This document shows, piece by piece, positions 7,735-16,200 of a stretch of 64,000 nucleotides of DNA. The notes under the pieces are model-generated. The model was not told the DNA's origin and made no database searches. It saw only the letters and a program-made list of their open reading frames with translations. The position numbers and the translations under genes are program-made. Within the stretch, counting starts at the first letter, position 1, and each line of letters starts with the position of its first letter. Origin of the DNA: Arthrobacter sp. NEB 688 (GTDB lineage Bacteria > Actinomycetota > Actinomycetes > Actinomycetales > Dermatophilaceae); contig NZ_CP053707.1 in NCBI RefSeq assembly GCF_013201035.1, positions 3,348,001-3,412,000 on the forward strand, written 5' to 3'.

Positions 7735-8751
7735 GTGACCGACGCCGACCGGTCCGCTCGCAGCGCGGCCGTCAGCGCCTTCGCCGAGCACCTGCGCGAG
7801 GTCCGCGAGGCCGCGGGCACACCGTCGTACCGGGCGATGGCCGCGCGCTCGAGCGCCATCTCGCACACGACGCTGCACGAGGCGGCCCGGGGGCACCGCC
7901 TGCCGACGTGGGAGACGGTGCGCGAGTACGTCCGTGCGTGCGACGCCGACCTCGAACCGACCCGTGCCGCGTGGGACGCCGCCCACCACGTCGTGGCCCC
8001 CGGCTGCCCGGGACAGGACCGGTCGCCGGCGCCGGTCGACGCCGTCCCGTCGGACGCCGCACCGCCCGCGCCGACCACGCCACCTGCGCCGACCGCGCCG
8101 GCCCTGCCGGTCGTGGAGGTGCCGCCGACGGGGTCGCCGACGGACCAGCCGGAGCCCCCGCTCGGGGCGACCCCACGTCGTGGCGTCCTCCACCGGGCCC
8201 TCACCCTGGCCGGGGTGGCGGCCGCGGTCGCCCTCGTCGCCGCCGTCGTCTCCTCGCTGACCACCCCCGACGGCCTGACCGGCACCGGGGTCCAGCGGGC
8301 CGCGGCCGTGGGCACGGGGGCCCTCGTCGCCGCGCCCCTGCCCACCCCGGCCCGCTGCCCCGTCCAGCAGCCCAACCCGCCGGCCGCCGAGCCCGCCCAC
8401 CCCGGCGACCTCGCGGTGTTCGTCGGGGACGCGACGCTCCCCGACTGCTCGGTCGTCGAGCCCCGGAGCACGAGCACCAAGGTCTGGCGGCTGAAGAACG
8501 CCGGCACCCGGCCGTGGGTCGGCTACCGGCTGCAGCGCGTCGGCGGCGCCCCGTCCGCGCAGGACTGCCAGACCATCACGCACGTCCCGGTGCCCGACAC
8601 CGCACCCGGCGACGTCGTCGAGGTCGCGACCGCCGTCACCGCGCCGGCCACGGGCACGTTCTGCATCGGCCGGTTCAAGCTGACCGACGCCACCGGGGCC
8701 GTCGCCTTCCCCGGCAGCCGCCCCGTCACCTACCAGCTCGTCGTGCGCTGA
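7735..8751 (+). CDS. XRE-family membrane protein with NBR1-like Ig domain
   Basis: 338 residues. The N-terminal 75 residues look like an actinobacterial XRE helix-turn-helix (FAEHLREVREAAG, SSAISHTTLHEAARG). A Pro/Ala-rich linker follows, then one membrane segment around residues 155-180 (LAGVAAAVALVAAVVSS) and an extracytoplasmic domain whose core KVWRLKNAGTRPW resembles the Ig-like central domain of NBR1, a family seen fused to XRE domains in actinobacteria. So DNA binding faces in and a sensor faces out. GTG start at 7735 with a GAGGGGAGAG ribosome-binding site. Function unknown; a one-component transmembrane regulator is an inference. Confidence 0.75.
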   Translation: MTDADRSARSAAVSAFAEHLREVREAAGTPSYRAMAARSSAISHTTLHEAARGHRLPTWETVREYVRACDADLEPTRAAWDAAHHVVAPGCPGQDRSPAPVDAVPSDAAPPAPTTPPAPTAPALPVVEVPPTGSPTDQPEPPLGATPRRGVLHRALTLAGVAAAVALVAAVVSSLTTPDGLTGTGVQRAAAVGTGALVAAPLPTPARCPVQQPNPPAAEPAHPGDLAVFVGDATLPDCSVVEPRSTSTKVWRLKNAGTRPWVGYRLQRVGGAPSAQDCQTITHVPVPDTAPGDVVEVATAVTAPATGTFCIGRFKLTDATGAVAFPGSRPVTYQLVVR

Positions 8752-8754
8752 GGG

Positions 8755-8979
8755 TCAGGCCGGCGGCGGCGGGATCTCTCGGCCGTGCCGCCGCTCGACC
8801 GGGACGCCCATCTGCTCGGTGAGGGCGGCCCAGACCTCGCGCGGCGCCTCCCCGGCGTCCAGCGCCTGCTGGGCGGTGCGGCCCCCCAGTGCCGTCAGGT
8901 GCTGGTTGTTGGCCAACGAGCGGGCATAGGCGTCGCCGAACTCCTCGGCCATGAGCTCCCAGAACCTCGAGTGACGCAT
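8755..8979 (-). CDS. DUF3046 family protein
   Basis: 74 residues, uncharacterised actinobacterial family often found near recA. Typical features seen: N-terminal MRHSRFWELMAEEFG and ALGGRTAQQALDAGE. A TACGAT -10 box (8986-8991) lies 6 nt before the ATG at 8979, so the mRNA is probably leaderless. It converges with the XRE-NBR1 gene, with 3 nt between stops. Confidence 0.88.
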   Translation of the reverse strand: MRHSRFWELMAEEFGDAYARSLANNQHLTALGGRTAQQALDAGEAPREVWAALTEQMGVPVERRHGREIPPPPA

Positions 8980-9047
8980 CCGCCGATCGTAGGGGCGCCC
9001 CTCACGGCCGGTGCGGCCGGGCCGCCGCTCGACGGCATACTGACGCC
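8980..9047. promoter_or_regulatory. Divergent promoters of DUF3046 and aguB
   Basis: 68 bp carry TACGAT (minus strand, 8986-8991) 6 nt before the DUF3046 start and CATACT 6 nt before the aguB ATG. Both transcripts would be leaderless. Confidence 0.6.
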
Positions 9048-10019
9048 ATGCGCCTCCTCACCGCCGACGGGGTCCTCCCCTCGCTCGCCCGTGTCCACGA
9101 GCCCTCGCAGCCGCCCGTCCGGGTCGGGCTGGTCCAGCACGCCTGGGACGAGGACGCCGACCGGCTGCGCGCGACGCTGCTCGACGGCGTCCGCACCGCC
9201 GCCGACGCCGGCGCGCAGGTCGTCTTCCTCCCCGAGCTCACGCTCTCGCGCTACCCGGCCGACACGCTGCCCAGCGGCCGCCCCGACACGACCGCCGAGT
9301 CGCTCGAGGACGGCCCCACGATGGCCTTCGCCCGCGAGGCCGCCGCGAGCGCGGGCCTCCACGTCCACGCGAGCCTGTACGAGAAGGCCCCCGCCCCGGA
9401 CGGCGCCGACGACGGGCTCGGCTTCAACACCGCCGTGCTCGTCGCGCCGGACGGCACGCTCGTCGGCCGCACCCGCAAGACCCACATCCCCGTGACGGCC
9501 GGCTACTACGAGGACAAGTACTTCCGCGCCGGCCCGCCGCAGGACGCCTACCCGGTCTACGACCTCGACGCCGTCGGCGGGATGCGCGTCGGCCTGCCGA
9601 CCTGCTGGGACGAGTGGTTCCCCGAGGTCGCCCGCTCCTACGGTCTCGCCGGCGCGCAGGTCCTCGTCTACCCGACCGCGATCGGGTCCGAGCCCGACCA
9701 CCCCGACTTCGACACCCAGCCCCTGTGGGAGCACACGATCGTCGGCCACGCCATCGCCAACGGCGTCTTCGTCGTCGTCCCCAACCGCTACGGCACCGAG
9801 GGGCTCATCACCTTCTACGGCTCGTCGTTCATCGCCGACCCGTACGGCCGCGTGCTCGTCCGGGCGCCGCGCGACGAGGCGGCCGTCCTCGTCGCCGACC
9901 TCGACCTCGCGCAGGGCCGCGACTGGATCGACCTCTTCCCCTTCCTCTCCACGCGCCGCCCCGACTCCTACGCCTCGCTCGCCGCGCCCATCCGGCCCGA
10001 GCACCGCCGGGAGGGCTGA
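9048..10019 (+). CDS. aguB: N-carbamoylputrescine amidase (nitrilase superfamily)
   Basis: 323 residues. The enzyme hydrolyses N-carbamoylputrescine to putrescine, CO2 and ammonia. The nitrilase triad is visible: Glu in FLPELTLSRY, Lys in GRTRKTHIP, Cys in LPTCWDEWF. The motifs KTHIPVTAGYYEDKYF and WEHTIVGHAIANG are typical of AguB. The N terminus is about 25 residues longer than usual, but the ATG at 9048 has its own -10 box. It is followed after 3 nt by agmatine deiminase, so the pair makes putrescine from agmatine. Confidence 0.9.
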   Translation: MRLLTADGVLPSLARVHEPSQPPVRVGLVQHAWDEDADRLRATLLDGVRTAADAGAQVVFLPELTLSRYPADTLPSGRPDTTAESLEDGPTMAFAREAAASAGLHVHASLYEKAPAPDGADDGLGFNTAVLVAPDGTLVGRTRKTHIPVTAGYYEDKYFRAGPPQDAYPVYDLDAVGGMRVGLPTCWDEWFPEVARSYGLAGAQVLVYPTAIGSEPDHPDFDTQPLWEHTIVGHAIANGVFVVVPNRYGTEGLITFYGSSFIADPYGRVLVRAPRDEAAVLVADLDLAQGRDWIDLFPFLSTRRPDSYASLAAPIRPEHRREG

Positions 10020-10022
10020 GCC

Positions 10023-11060
10023 GTGCCCTGGACGATGCCCCCGGAGTGGGCGCCGCACGAGCGCACCTGGATGGCCTGGCCGTCGTCCGGGTACACGCTC
10101 GGCGAGACCGACGCCGACGCCGACGAGGCCCGGGCGACGTGGGCCGACGTCGCGCTCGCGGTCTCGCGCTTCGAGCCGGTCACCGTCGTCGTCGACCCCG
10201 ACGCCGTCGCGGTGGCCCGGCACTGGCTCGACGAGGGCCGCCACGGCCGCTACCGCGTCGACCTGCTCGAGGCGCCGCTCGACGACGCGTGGATGCGCGA
10301 CATCGGGCCCACCTTCGTCCGCGGCGACGACGGCACGCTCGGCGCCGTCGACTGGGTCTTCAACGGCTGGGGCGCGCAGGAGTGGGCGTCGTGGGATCAC
10401 GACGCCCGCATCGGGACCTTCGTCGCCGGGCGCGCCGGGGCCGAGCGCATCGGCTCCGAGCTCGTCAACGAGGGCGGCGGGCTCCACGTCGACGGCGAGG
10501 GCACCGTCCTGCTCACCGAGACGGTGCAGCTCGACCCGGGCCGCAACGCCGGGCTCTCGCGCGAGGAGGTCGAGGCCGAGATGGCCCGCACGATCGGCGC
10601 GACCCGGTGCCTCTGGCTGCCGCGCGGGCTGACCCGCGACTACGACGAGTTCGGCACCCGCGGGCACGTCGACATCGTCGCCGCCTTCGCCGCGCCCGGC
10701 ACGGTGCTGCTGCACTGGCAGGACGACCCGGCCCACCCCGACCACGAGGTCTCGGTCGAGCTCGAGGGCCTGCTGTCGTCGTCGACGGACGCCGCGGGCC
10801 GCACGCTCGAGGTCGTCCGGGTGCCCGCTCCGCGCACCCTGGAGGACGAGGAGGGCTGGGTCGACTGGTCCTACATCAACCACCTCGTCGTCAACGGCGG
10901 CGTCGTGGCCTGCGCCTTCGACGACCCGCGCGACGCCGAGTCCCTCGCGGTGCTCGAGCAGGCCTACCCGGGGCGCCGCGTCGTCGGCGTCGACGCGCGG
11001 CCGCTCTTCGCGCGCGGCGGCGGCATCCACTGCATCACCCAGCAGCAGCCGGCGGGCTGA
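10023..11060 (+). CDS. aguA: Agmatine deiminase
   Basis: 345 residues, GTG start. It deiminates agmatine to N-carbamoylputrescine plus ammonia, the substrate of the preceding gene. Peptidyl-arginine-deiminase fold signatures are present: WMRDIGPTF, NEGGGLHVDGEG, RGHVDIV, and the catalytic cysteine at residue 337 in GGGIHCITQQQP. Length and ends fit bacterial AguA. No arginine decarboxylase is in the window to supply agmatine. Confidence 0.93.
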   Translation: MPWTMPPEWAPHERTWMAWPSSGYTLGETDADADEARATWADVALAVSRFEPVTVVVDPDAVAVARHWLDEGRHGRYRVDLLEAPLDDAWMRDIGPTFVRGDDGTLGAVDWVFNGWGAQEWASWDHDARIGTFVAGRAGAERIGSELVNEGGGLHVDGEGTVLLTETVQLDPGRNAGLSREEVEAEMARTIGATRCLWLPRGLTRDYDEFGTRGHVDIVAAFAAPGTVLLHWQDDPAHPDHEVSVELEGLLSSSTDAAGRTLEVVRVPAPRTLEDEEGWVDWSYINHLVVNGGVVACAFDDPRDAESLAVLEQAYPGRRVVGVDARPLFARGGGIHCITQQQPAG

Positions 11061-11131
11061 GCGCGCGGCCGGGGTGGCCGCCCGTCGGTGCCGCGTGCCA
11101 CGGTGTCGACCACCGACCGAGGAGGCCGCCG

Positions 11132-11761
11132 ATGTCCCGCACCCGGGTCCACAACTTCTCCGTCTCGCTCGACGGGTTCGCCACGGGCGAGCCGCAGTCG
11201 CGCGAGGCCCCGTTCGGCCACGCCGGCCAGCGGCTGCACACGTGGATGTTCGCCACGCGGTTCTGGGGGCCGCAGGGCGCGGCGGGCGTGGACGACGCCC
11301 TGGCGCAGCAGCACTCGGTCGGCATCGGCGCGGAGGTCATGGGCTCGCACAGGTTCGGTCCGCCGGGCTGGCAGGACGACCCCGACTGGCGCGGCTGGTG
11401 GGGTGAGGACCCCCCGTTCCACACCCCGACCTTCGTCCTCACCCACCGCCCGCGGCCCCCGCTCGAGATGGCGGGCGGCACGACCTTCCACTTCCTCGAC
11501 GCCTCCCCGGCGGAGGCGCTCGAGGTCGCACGGGAGGCGGCCGGCGGGCTCGACGTCCGCATCGGCGGTGGCGCCACCGTCGTGCGCGACTACCTCGCCG
11601 CCGGGCTCGTCGACCACGCCCACGTCGTGCAGGTGCCGGTCCTGCTCGGGCGCGGCGTGCGGCTCTGGGACGGCCTCGAGTCGCTCGAGGACTCCTACGC
11701 GATCGAGGCGGTTGCCTCGCCGAGCGGTGTGGTCCACCTGCTGCTGACCCGTCAGGCCTGA
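11132..11761 (+). CDS. RibD C-terminal/DHFR-fold family protein
   Basis: 209 residues. The protein opens with the family pattern of a first strand followed by SLDGFATG and ends with VRIGGGATVVRDYLAAGLVDHAHVVQVPVLLGRG, the signature of RibD_C (pyrimidine reductase-like) proteins with a dihydrofolate reductase fold. These are probably NADPH-dependent reductases with unknown substrates; the true DHFR is at 30822. The ATG at 11132 follows GGAGG at 11121-11125. Four nucleotides separate it from the next acetyltransferase gene. Confidence 0.85.
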   Translation: MSRTRVHNFSVSLDGFATGEPQSREAPFGHAGQRLHTWMFATRFWGPQGAAGVDDALAQQHSVGIGAEVMGSHRFGPPGWQDDPDWRGWWGEDPPFHTPTFVLTHRPRPPLEMAGGTTFHFLDASPAEALEVAREAAGGLDVRIGGGATVVRDYLAAGLVDHAHVVQVPVLLGRGVRLWDGLESLEDSYAIEAVASPSGVVHLLLTRQA

Positions 11762-11764
11762 CCC

Positions 11765-12238
11765 GTGGTCACCGTGCTGCGCCCGGAGCGCGACGACGAC
11801 CACGACGTCCTCTTCGCCTGGCAGCGCGACCCCGCCGCCGTCCGGATGGCCGCCTTCACCCGTGAGGACCCCGACGACCGCGCCGCCTTCGACGCCCACC
11901 AGCACCGCATCCGGTCCGACCCCGCCGTCCGGCACCGGGCGGTCGAGCGCGACGGCGTGCTCGTCCCCACCGTCGCGGCGTTCACCGTCGAGGGCGAGCG
12001 CGAGGTCACCTACTGGGTCGACCCCGGGCGCTGGGGCGAGGGCATCGCGGCGGAGGCCCTGCGGCTGCTGCTGCTCGAGGAGCCGGCGCGGCCGGTGTTC
12101 GGACGCGTCGTCGCCGACAACGTCCGGTCGCGGACGGTGCTGGAGCGCAACGGGTTCCGCGTCGTCGGCGAGGACTCCGGCTGGGCGGCCGGCCGGGGCG
12201 CCGAGGTCCGCGAGCTGGTGCTGCGGCTCGACGCCTGA
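11765..12238 (+). CDS. GNAT family N-acetyltransferase
   Basis: 157 residues, GTG start. RimJ/RimL-type fold: the N terminus VTVLRPERDDDHDVLFAW, the strand pair VTYWVDPGRWGEGIAAEALRL, in which the acetyl-CoA pyrophosphate loop is the degenerate GRWGEGIA, and VVADNVRSRTVLERNGFRVVG. The substrate is unknown; relatives modify ribosomal proteins, antibiotics or small amines. It probably shares a transcript with the preceding RibD_C gene. Confidence 0.82.
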   Translation: MVTVLRPERDDDHDVLFAWQRDPAAVRMAAFTREDPDDRAAFDAHQHRIRSDPAVRHRAVERDGVLVPTVAAFTVEGEREVTYWVDPGRWGEGIAAEALRLLLLEEPARPVFGRVVADNVRSRTVLERNGFRVVGEDSGWAAGRGAEVRELVLRLDA

Positions 12239-12248
12239 CCGCCCGGCG

Positions 12249-13178
12249 TCAGGAGCCGGGGGCCAGCACCTCGAGGAGCTCCTCCGCCCGCTCGCGCGCC
12301 GCGTCCTCGGGCACCTCGAGGGTCCCGACCCGCGGCGAGAGGTTGAGGTCGAGCAGCACCTCCGTCGCGCCGTGCCGGGCCAGCGCCCCGGCGTCGTCGC
12401 GCAGCTGCTCGGCCGTCCCGTGGAAGGGCCTGCGCCCGGGGCCGGGGTCGCGCGGGGTGAGCTCGGGGACGACGCGGACGAGGACGTGGAGGTCGCCGGG
12501 GTCGCGCCCGGCGTCGCGGGCTCCGGCCCGCACCACCTCGACGTCGTGGGCGAGCCGCGCGAGGTCGTGGGTGCTGCCGGCGACCCATCCGTCGGCGAGC
12601 CGGCCGGCGCGGTGCAGGGCGGGCTCGGCCGTGCCCCCGACGAGGAGCGGCAGGTGCGGCCGCTGGACCGGCATCGGACCGAGGTGCGAGGGCGGCACGG
12701 TGTAGAACTCGCCGGTGAAGGCGACCGGGTCCTCGGTCCACAGGGCGAGCAGGCAGCGCAGGTACTCCTCGAAGCGCTCACCGCGTCGGTGCATCGGCAC
12801 CCCGGCGGCGACGTGCTCCTCGGGCAGCCACCCCATCCCCACGCCGACCGTGAGCCGCCCGCCGGAGACGACGTCGAGGGAGGCCGTCTGCTTGGCGAGC
12901 AGCGCCGGGGCGGTGAACGGCGCGCAGATCGTCGCCGTGCCCAGGCGGATGCGTGTCGTGTGCCCGGCCACGAGGGCGAGGGCCACGACCGGGTCGAGGA
13001 CGCTGCGGTGGGATGCCCCGAGCCGGCCGTCGACCGGCCAGAGGGTGCGCTGGAACGTCCAGAGCGAGGCCCACCCCCGCTCCTCGGCCCGACGGGCCAC
13101 CTCGACGACCGTGGCCGGTGTGGCCCACGCGCCGGCGACCGGCAGGCCGAACCCGAGCACCGGCAGGTCGTCGTCCAT
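12249..13178 (-). CDS. LLM class F420-dependent oxidoreductase
   Basis: 309 residues with a luciferase-like TIM barrel. Seen: LGFGLPVAG at the N terminus, IRLGTATI, LAKQTASLDVVSGGRLTVGVGMGW and LPLLVGG, which fit the actinobacterial branch that uses coenzyme F420 rather than FMN. Substrate unknown. The ATG at 13178 is the first possible start; no Shine-Dalgarno sequence is evident. It converges with the GNAT gene. Confidence 0.85.
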   Translation of the reverse strand: MDDDLPVLGFGLPVAGAWATPATVVEVARRAEERGWASLWTFQRTLWPVDGRLGASHRSVLDPVVALALVAGHTTRIRLGTATICAPFTAPALLAKQTASLDVVSGGRLTVGVGMGWLPEEHVAAGVPMHRRGERFEEYLRCLLALWTEDPVAFTGEFYTVPPSHLGPMPVQRPHLPLLVGGTAEPALHRAGRLADGWVAGSTHDLARLAHDVEVVRAGARDAGRDPGDLHVLVRVVPELTPRDPGPGRRPFHGTAEQLRDDAGALARHGATEVLLDLNLSPRVGTLEVPEDAARERAEELLEVLAPGS

Positions 13179-13246
13179 CGGCCCATGCTGGCAGGTCGAC
13201 CGGCCCCGGACCGGTCCGTGTCGAGGGGCCGTCCGCACCGACCCGA

Positions 13247-13270
13247 GGTGTCGGTGCCGGGTGAGAGGGT
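13247..13270 (+). promoter_or_regulatory. PafBC/RecA-NDp-like promoter of lhr
   Basis: TGTCGGTG at 13249-13256, exactly 8 nt, then GAGGGT at 13265-13270, against the consensus TTGTCRGTG-N8-TAGNNT. The upstream half is the same 8 bases as in the recA promoter. The -10 ends 9 nt before the ATG at 13280, so the transcript would begin at or just before that ATG. Confidence 0.55.
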
Positions 13271-13279
13271 GTGGAGCAC

Positions 13280-16200
13280 ATGGCTACCGACGTCCTCGAC
13301 CGCTTCTCCCCCGCCACCGCCGCCTGGTTCCGCGGGAGCTTCAGCACACCCACGGCGGCGCAGGCCGGCGCCTGGGAGGCGGTCAGCAGCGGGCACCACG
13401 CGCTCGTCGTGGCCCCGACCGGGTCGGGCAAGACCCTGTCGGCGTTCCTCTGGGCGCTCGACCGCCTCGCCGCCGAGCCGGTGCCCGAGGAGCGGCTCAA
13501 GCGCTGCCGGGTCCTCTACGTCTCGCCGATGAAGGCGCTCGCCGTCGACGTCGAGCGCAACCTGCGCAGCCCGCTCGTCGGCATCCGGCACGCGGCGACC
13601 CGCCTGGGCCTGCCGGAGCCCGACATCACCGTCGCGGTGCGCTCGGGCGACACCCCGGCCGACGAGCGGCGGGCCTTCGCGCGCACGCCGTCCGACGTGC
13701 TCATCACGACGCCCGAGTCCCTCTTCCTCATCCTCACCTCCGCGGCGCGCGAGGCGCTGGCCGGCGTCGAGACCGTCGTCCTCGACGAGGTCCACGCCCT
13801 CGCCGGCACCAAGCGCGGCGCGCACCTGGCCCTCTCGCTCGAGCGCCTCGACGGGCTCCTCGACCGGCCGGCACAGCGGATCGGGCTGTCCGCCACCGTC
13901 CGTCCCGTCGAGGAGGTCGCCCGCTACCTCGCCGGCGGCCGGCCCGTCGACATCGTGCAGCCGCCCTCGACCAAGGAGTGGGACCTCAAGGTCGTCGTGC
14001 CGGTCCCCGACATGAGCGAGCTCGGGCAGCCGACCGGCGACCTCGCCGGGGCCGCGTCCGGGCAGGAGCAGCGGGCGAGCATCTGGCCGCACGTCGAGGA
14101 GCGCATCGTCGACCTCGTCGCCGACCACACCTCGACCCTCGTGTTCTCCAACAGCCGGCGCCTCGCCGAGCGGCTGACGACGCGCCTCAACGAGATCTGG
14201 GAGGAACGGGTCGAGGCGGCTGACGGCGCCGCCGAGGTGGGCGCCGAGGGGGCCGTTCCTCGGCCGGCGGTGCTCAAGGCCGCCCCGGCCCAGGTGATGG
14301 CCCAGACGGGTCAGTCCGCCGGCGCCGCACCGGTGCTCGCGCGGGCCCACCACGGCTCGGTCAGCAAGGAGCAGCGCGGCCAGATCGAGGAGGACCTCAA
14401 GTCCGGGCGGCTGCCGGCCGTCGTCGCGACGAGCAGCCTCGAGCTCGGCATCGACATGGGCGCGGTCGACCTCGTCGTCCAGGTCGAGTCGCCGCCGTCG
14501 GTCGCCTCCGGGCTGCAGCGCGTCGGCCGCGCCGGCCACCAGGTCGGCGCCGTCTCGCGCGGGGTGCTCTTCCCGAAGTTCCGCGGCGACCTCGTCCAGA
14601 CGGCCGTCGTCGTCGAGCGGATGCTCTCGGGCAGCATCGAGGCCCTCCACGTCCCGCAGACGCCGCTCGACGTCCTCGCGCAGCAGGTCGTCGCGATGTG
14701 CGCGCTCGACGAGTGGACCGTCGACGACGTCCTCGCGCTGGCCCGCCGCTCGGCGCCGTACGCGACGCTCACCCGGCCGGTGCTCGAGTCGGTCCTCGAC
14801 ATGCTCGCGGGCCGCTACCCCAGCGAGGACTTCGCCGAGCTGCGGGCCCGCATCACGTGGGACCGCCTGTCCGACACCCTGGCCGGCCGCCGCGGGGCAC
14901 AGCGCCTCGCCGTCACGTCCGGTGGCACCATCCCGGACCGCGGCCTCTACGCCGTCTTCCTCGCGACCGGCGAGGGGCCGGGCCGCCGCGTCGGCGAGCT
15001 CGACGAGGAGATGGTCTACGAGTCGCGCGTCGGCGACCTGTTCACCCTCGGCACGAGCACCTGGCGCATCGAGGACATCACGCACGACCGCGTGCTCGTG
15101 ACCCCCGCACCGGGCCTGCCCGGGCGGCTGCCGTTCTGGAAGGGCGACTCCCTCGGGCGCCCCGCCGAGCTCGGCCGGGCCGTCGGAGAGTTCGTCCGCG
15201 AGGTCGAGGCCCTCTCCCCCACCGCCGCCCGCGAGCGCGTCATGGCCGCCGGGCTCGACGACTGGGCCGCCGACAACCTCCTCACGTACCTGCGCGAGCA
15301 GCGCGAGGCCACCGGCCACGTCCCCGACGACCGCACCGTCGTCGTCGAGCGCTTCCGTGACGAGCTCGGCGACTGGCGCATCGCCGTCCACTCCCCCTTC
15401 GGCGCCCAGGTCCACGCCCCGTGGGCGCTGGCCCTCTCGGCCCGGATGCGCGACCGCTTCGGGGTCGACGTCCAGGCGATGCACGGTGACGACGGCATCG
15501 TCCTGCGCCTGCCGGACCTCGAGTTCGACGACGTCGAGGGCCTGGACCGGCGCGGTGTCGGGCGCGAGCTGCTCGACCTCGTGACGCTCGACCCGGACGA
15601 CGTGCGGGCCACCGTCACCGAGGAGATCGGCGGCTCGGCCCTGTTCGCCAGCCGCTTCCGCGAGTGCGCCGCCCGGGCCCTTCTTCTGCCCCGTCGTCGC
15701 CCCGACCGCCGCCAGCCGCTCTGGCAGCAGCGCCAGCGCGCCTCCCAGCTGCTCGAGGTCGCGAGCCGGTTCCCGACCTTTCCGATCGTCCTCGAGGCCG
15801 TGCGCGAGTGCGTCCAGGACGTCTTCGACGTGCCCGGCCTCGTCGAGCTGATGCGCGACGTCGCCGGCCGTAAGGTCACCGTCGTCGAGGTCGAGTCGAG
15901 CACGCCCTCCCCCTTCGCGAAGTCGCTGCTCTTCGGCTACGTCGCCCAGTTCCTCTACGAGGGCGACACCCCGCTGGCCGAGCGGCGCGCCGCGGCCCTG
16001 GCCCTCGACCCCTCGCTCCTCGCCGAGCTGCTCGGCGGGTCCGAGGGCCTCGCGCTGCGCGACCTCCTCGACGCCGAGCAGGTCGCGCGCACCGAGGCCG
16101 AGCTCCAGCGGCTGACCCCGGAGCGGGCCGCCCGCGACGGCGACGACGTCCTCGACCTGCTCCGGGTGCTCGGCCCGCTGTCCGTCGACGGCGTGCTCCA

